A model generated the notes under the pieces. It worked only from the letters and a program-made list of their open reading frames with translations. It made no database searches and was not told where the DNA came from. A DNA stretch of 64,000 nucleotides from an uncultured Erythrobacter sp. (GTDB lineage: Bacteria > Pseudomonadota > Alphaproteobacteria > Sphingomonadales > Sphingomonadaceae): the NCBI GenBank assembly GCA_947502305.1, contig CANMZA010000001.1:1984001-2048000 (forward strand). The letters run 5' to 3'. Shown here one piece after another: positions 63,026 to 64,000 of this stretch (its first letter is position 1; every line of letters begins with the position of its first letter). The translations under genes were made by a program, and so were the position numbers.

Positions 63026-64000
63026 ATGGCAATTCTCAACGACCCAACACCCATCCCGCAGCCACCAGGAGCGCCGCTGGTTGGGAATGCTTTCACTGTC
63101 GATGCAACGCGCCTGATCCAGGAATTGATGCGATTGGCCGACGAATATGGCCCGATCTTCAAACTGGAAGTCATGGGCAATACGCTCGTCTTCGTCTCTG
63201 GCGCGGATATGGTCGCGGAGGTTTGCGATGAAAAGCGTTTCGACAAAACGGTCCGTGGCCCGCTTAAACGTCTGCGATTGATTGCCGGAGACGGCCTGTT
63301 CACAGGCGATACGGACGATCCCAATTGGTCGAAAGCGCACCATATCTTGCTGCCATCCTTCAGCCAAAAGGCGATGGGCAGTTACCTGCCGATGATGCAA
63401 GATATCGCCAGCCAGCTAATGCTGAAATGGGAACGGATGAATTCGGACGATGTGATCGACGTGCCGAACGATATGATCCGTCTAACGCTCGACACGGTCG
63501 GCGTGTGCGGGTTTGGATACCGTTTCAATTCGTTTTACCGCCAGGATTTTCACCCCTTTATCGAAGCGCTCAACCGGACGCTAAGCACCACGCAAACCAT
63601 GCGCGGCCTGCCCGGGGAAAAACTGGTGAAGGGCGGCCAGATCAATCAGTTGCAGCGCGACGCCGCCTATATGAACAATCTGGTGGATGAGATCATCCGC
63701 GAGCGCCGCAATCAAGGCGGTGACGGGCCGGAGGATTTGCTGGATTTCATGCTTTCAGGGCGTGATGCACAGACCGGGGAAAGACTGTCGGATGAAAATA
63801 TCCGCTTTCAAATCAATACATTCCTGATTGCGGGCCACGAAACGACGTCGGGATTATTATCCTTCACGATCTATTATTTGCTGAAAAATCGCGATGTGCT
63901 GCGCCGCGCCTATGGCGAGGTGGACGCTGTGCTGGGGCGCAATATTGATGAACCGCCTAGCCTGCAACAGATCGGGCAAATGCCTTATATTCGCGCAATT
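63026..64000 (+). CDS. CYP102-like cytochrome P450, N-terminal part (continues past window)
   Basis: The frame opens with ATG at 63026 and is unbroken to the right edge (325 codons). IPQPPGAPLVGN, then DEYGPIFKLEVMGN, and GLFTGDTDDPNWSKAHHILL match the start of P450 BM3-type (CYP102) enzymes. The I-helix motif FLIAGHETTSGLLSF is present near residue 265-275. CYP102 proteins are self-sufficient fatty-acid hydroxylases with a fused FAD/FMN reductase, which would lie beyond the window together with the haem cysteine. Fusion is therefore predicted, not seen. Confidence 0.88.
   Translation, partial: MAILNDPTPIPQPPGAPLVGNAFTVDATRLIQELMRLADEYGPIFKLEVMGNTLVFVSGADMVAEVCDEKRFDKTVRGPLKRLRLIAGDGLFTGDTDDPNWSKAHHILLPSFSQKAMGSYLPMMQDIASQLMLKWERMNSDDVIDVPNDMIRLTLDTVGVCGFGYRFNSFYRQDFHPFIEALNRTLSTTQTMRGLPGEKLVKGGQINQLQRDAAYMNNLVDEIIRERRNQGGDGPEDLLDFMLSGRDAQTGERLSDENIRFQINTFLIAGHETTSGLLSFTIYYLLKNRDVLRRAYGEVDAVLGRNIDEPPSLQQIGQMPYIRAI

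Overview
The window looks like a chromosomal segment of an aerobic alphaproteobacterium of the order Sphingomonadales, probably Erythrobacteraceae-like. This rests on gene families seen by eye: a DUF1465/RcdA protein, YdcH minis, an alphaproteobacterial CheA with extra C-terminal domains, and a TonB siderophore receptor. Most genes have GC-rich codon use; a few stretches (11604-12479, 42079-43602) are visibly AT-richer. I see no rRNA, tRNA, CRISPR array or insertion sequence. The window cuts a gene at each end: the tail of a PEP carboxylase at the left, and a P450 running off the right edge.

Layout. 1-9041 is housekeeping: ppc tail, a palindromic repeat element, L,D-transpeptidase, then leftward ptsP / RodZ-like / cpoB / tilS, two DUF465 minis and an RcdA-like protein. 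9101-26729 is mixed metabolism and transport: glpK, an MBL hydrolase, an AT-rich orphan, an acyl-CoA synthetase, nadA, a possible small transcript, an EamA transporter, an Old Yellow Enzyme, lipB with a small lipoprotein, MFS and MATE transporters, arsC, a TonB receptor behind a Fur-like box, an orphan 2Fe-2S subunit and a class II aldolase. 26848-37698 is a one-direction chemotaxis block (cheA-W-Y-B-R, a GGDEF-EAL protein, two MCPs), with several 4-nt start/stop overlaps. 37760-41948 is the RNA-repair module rtcR / rtcB-rtcA, with a sigma-54 promoter and a structured leader.

42079-53574 is the most unusual part. An exported patatin-like lipoprotein diverges from a rightward gene train: a class III cyclase-AAA-TPR protein, a divergent P450-like protein, a membrane-anchored DyP-peroxidase-like fusion, and a CRP-family regulator. 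The patatin/cyclase intergenic region contains a perfect TGTGA-N6-TCACA site. The CRP-like protein keeps both the cAMP-pocket residues and the R-E-x-x-x-R recognition-helix residues. A one-mismatch copy of the site lies upstream of the next gene, a zinc metalloprotease. My hypothesis is a self-contained second-messenger circuit controlling haem oxidoreductases.

53842-64000 holds a giant repeat-rich autotransporter with a clear terminator, an OxyR keeping both redox cysteines at residues 199 and 208, an exported TPR-CHAT (caspase-like) protein, and the start of a CYP102 (P450 BM3)-like gene.
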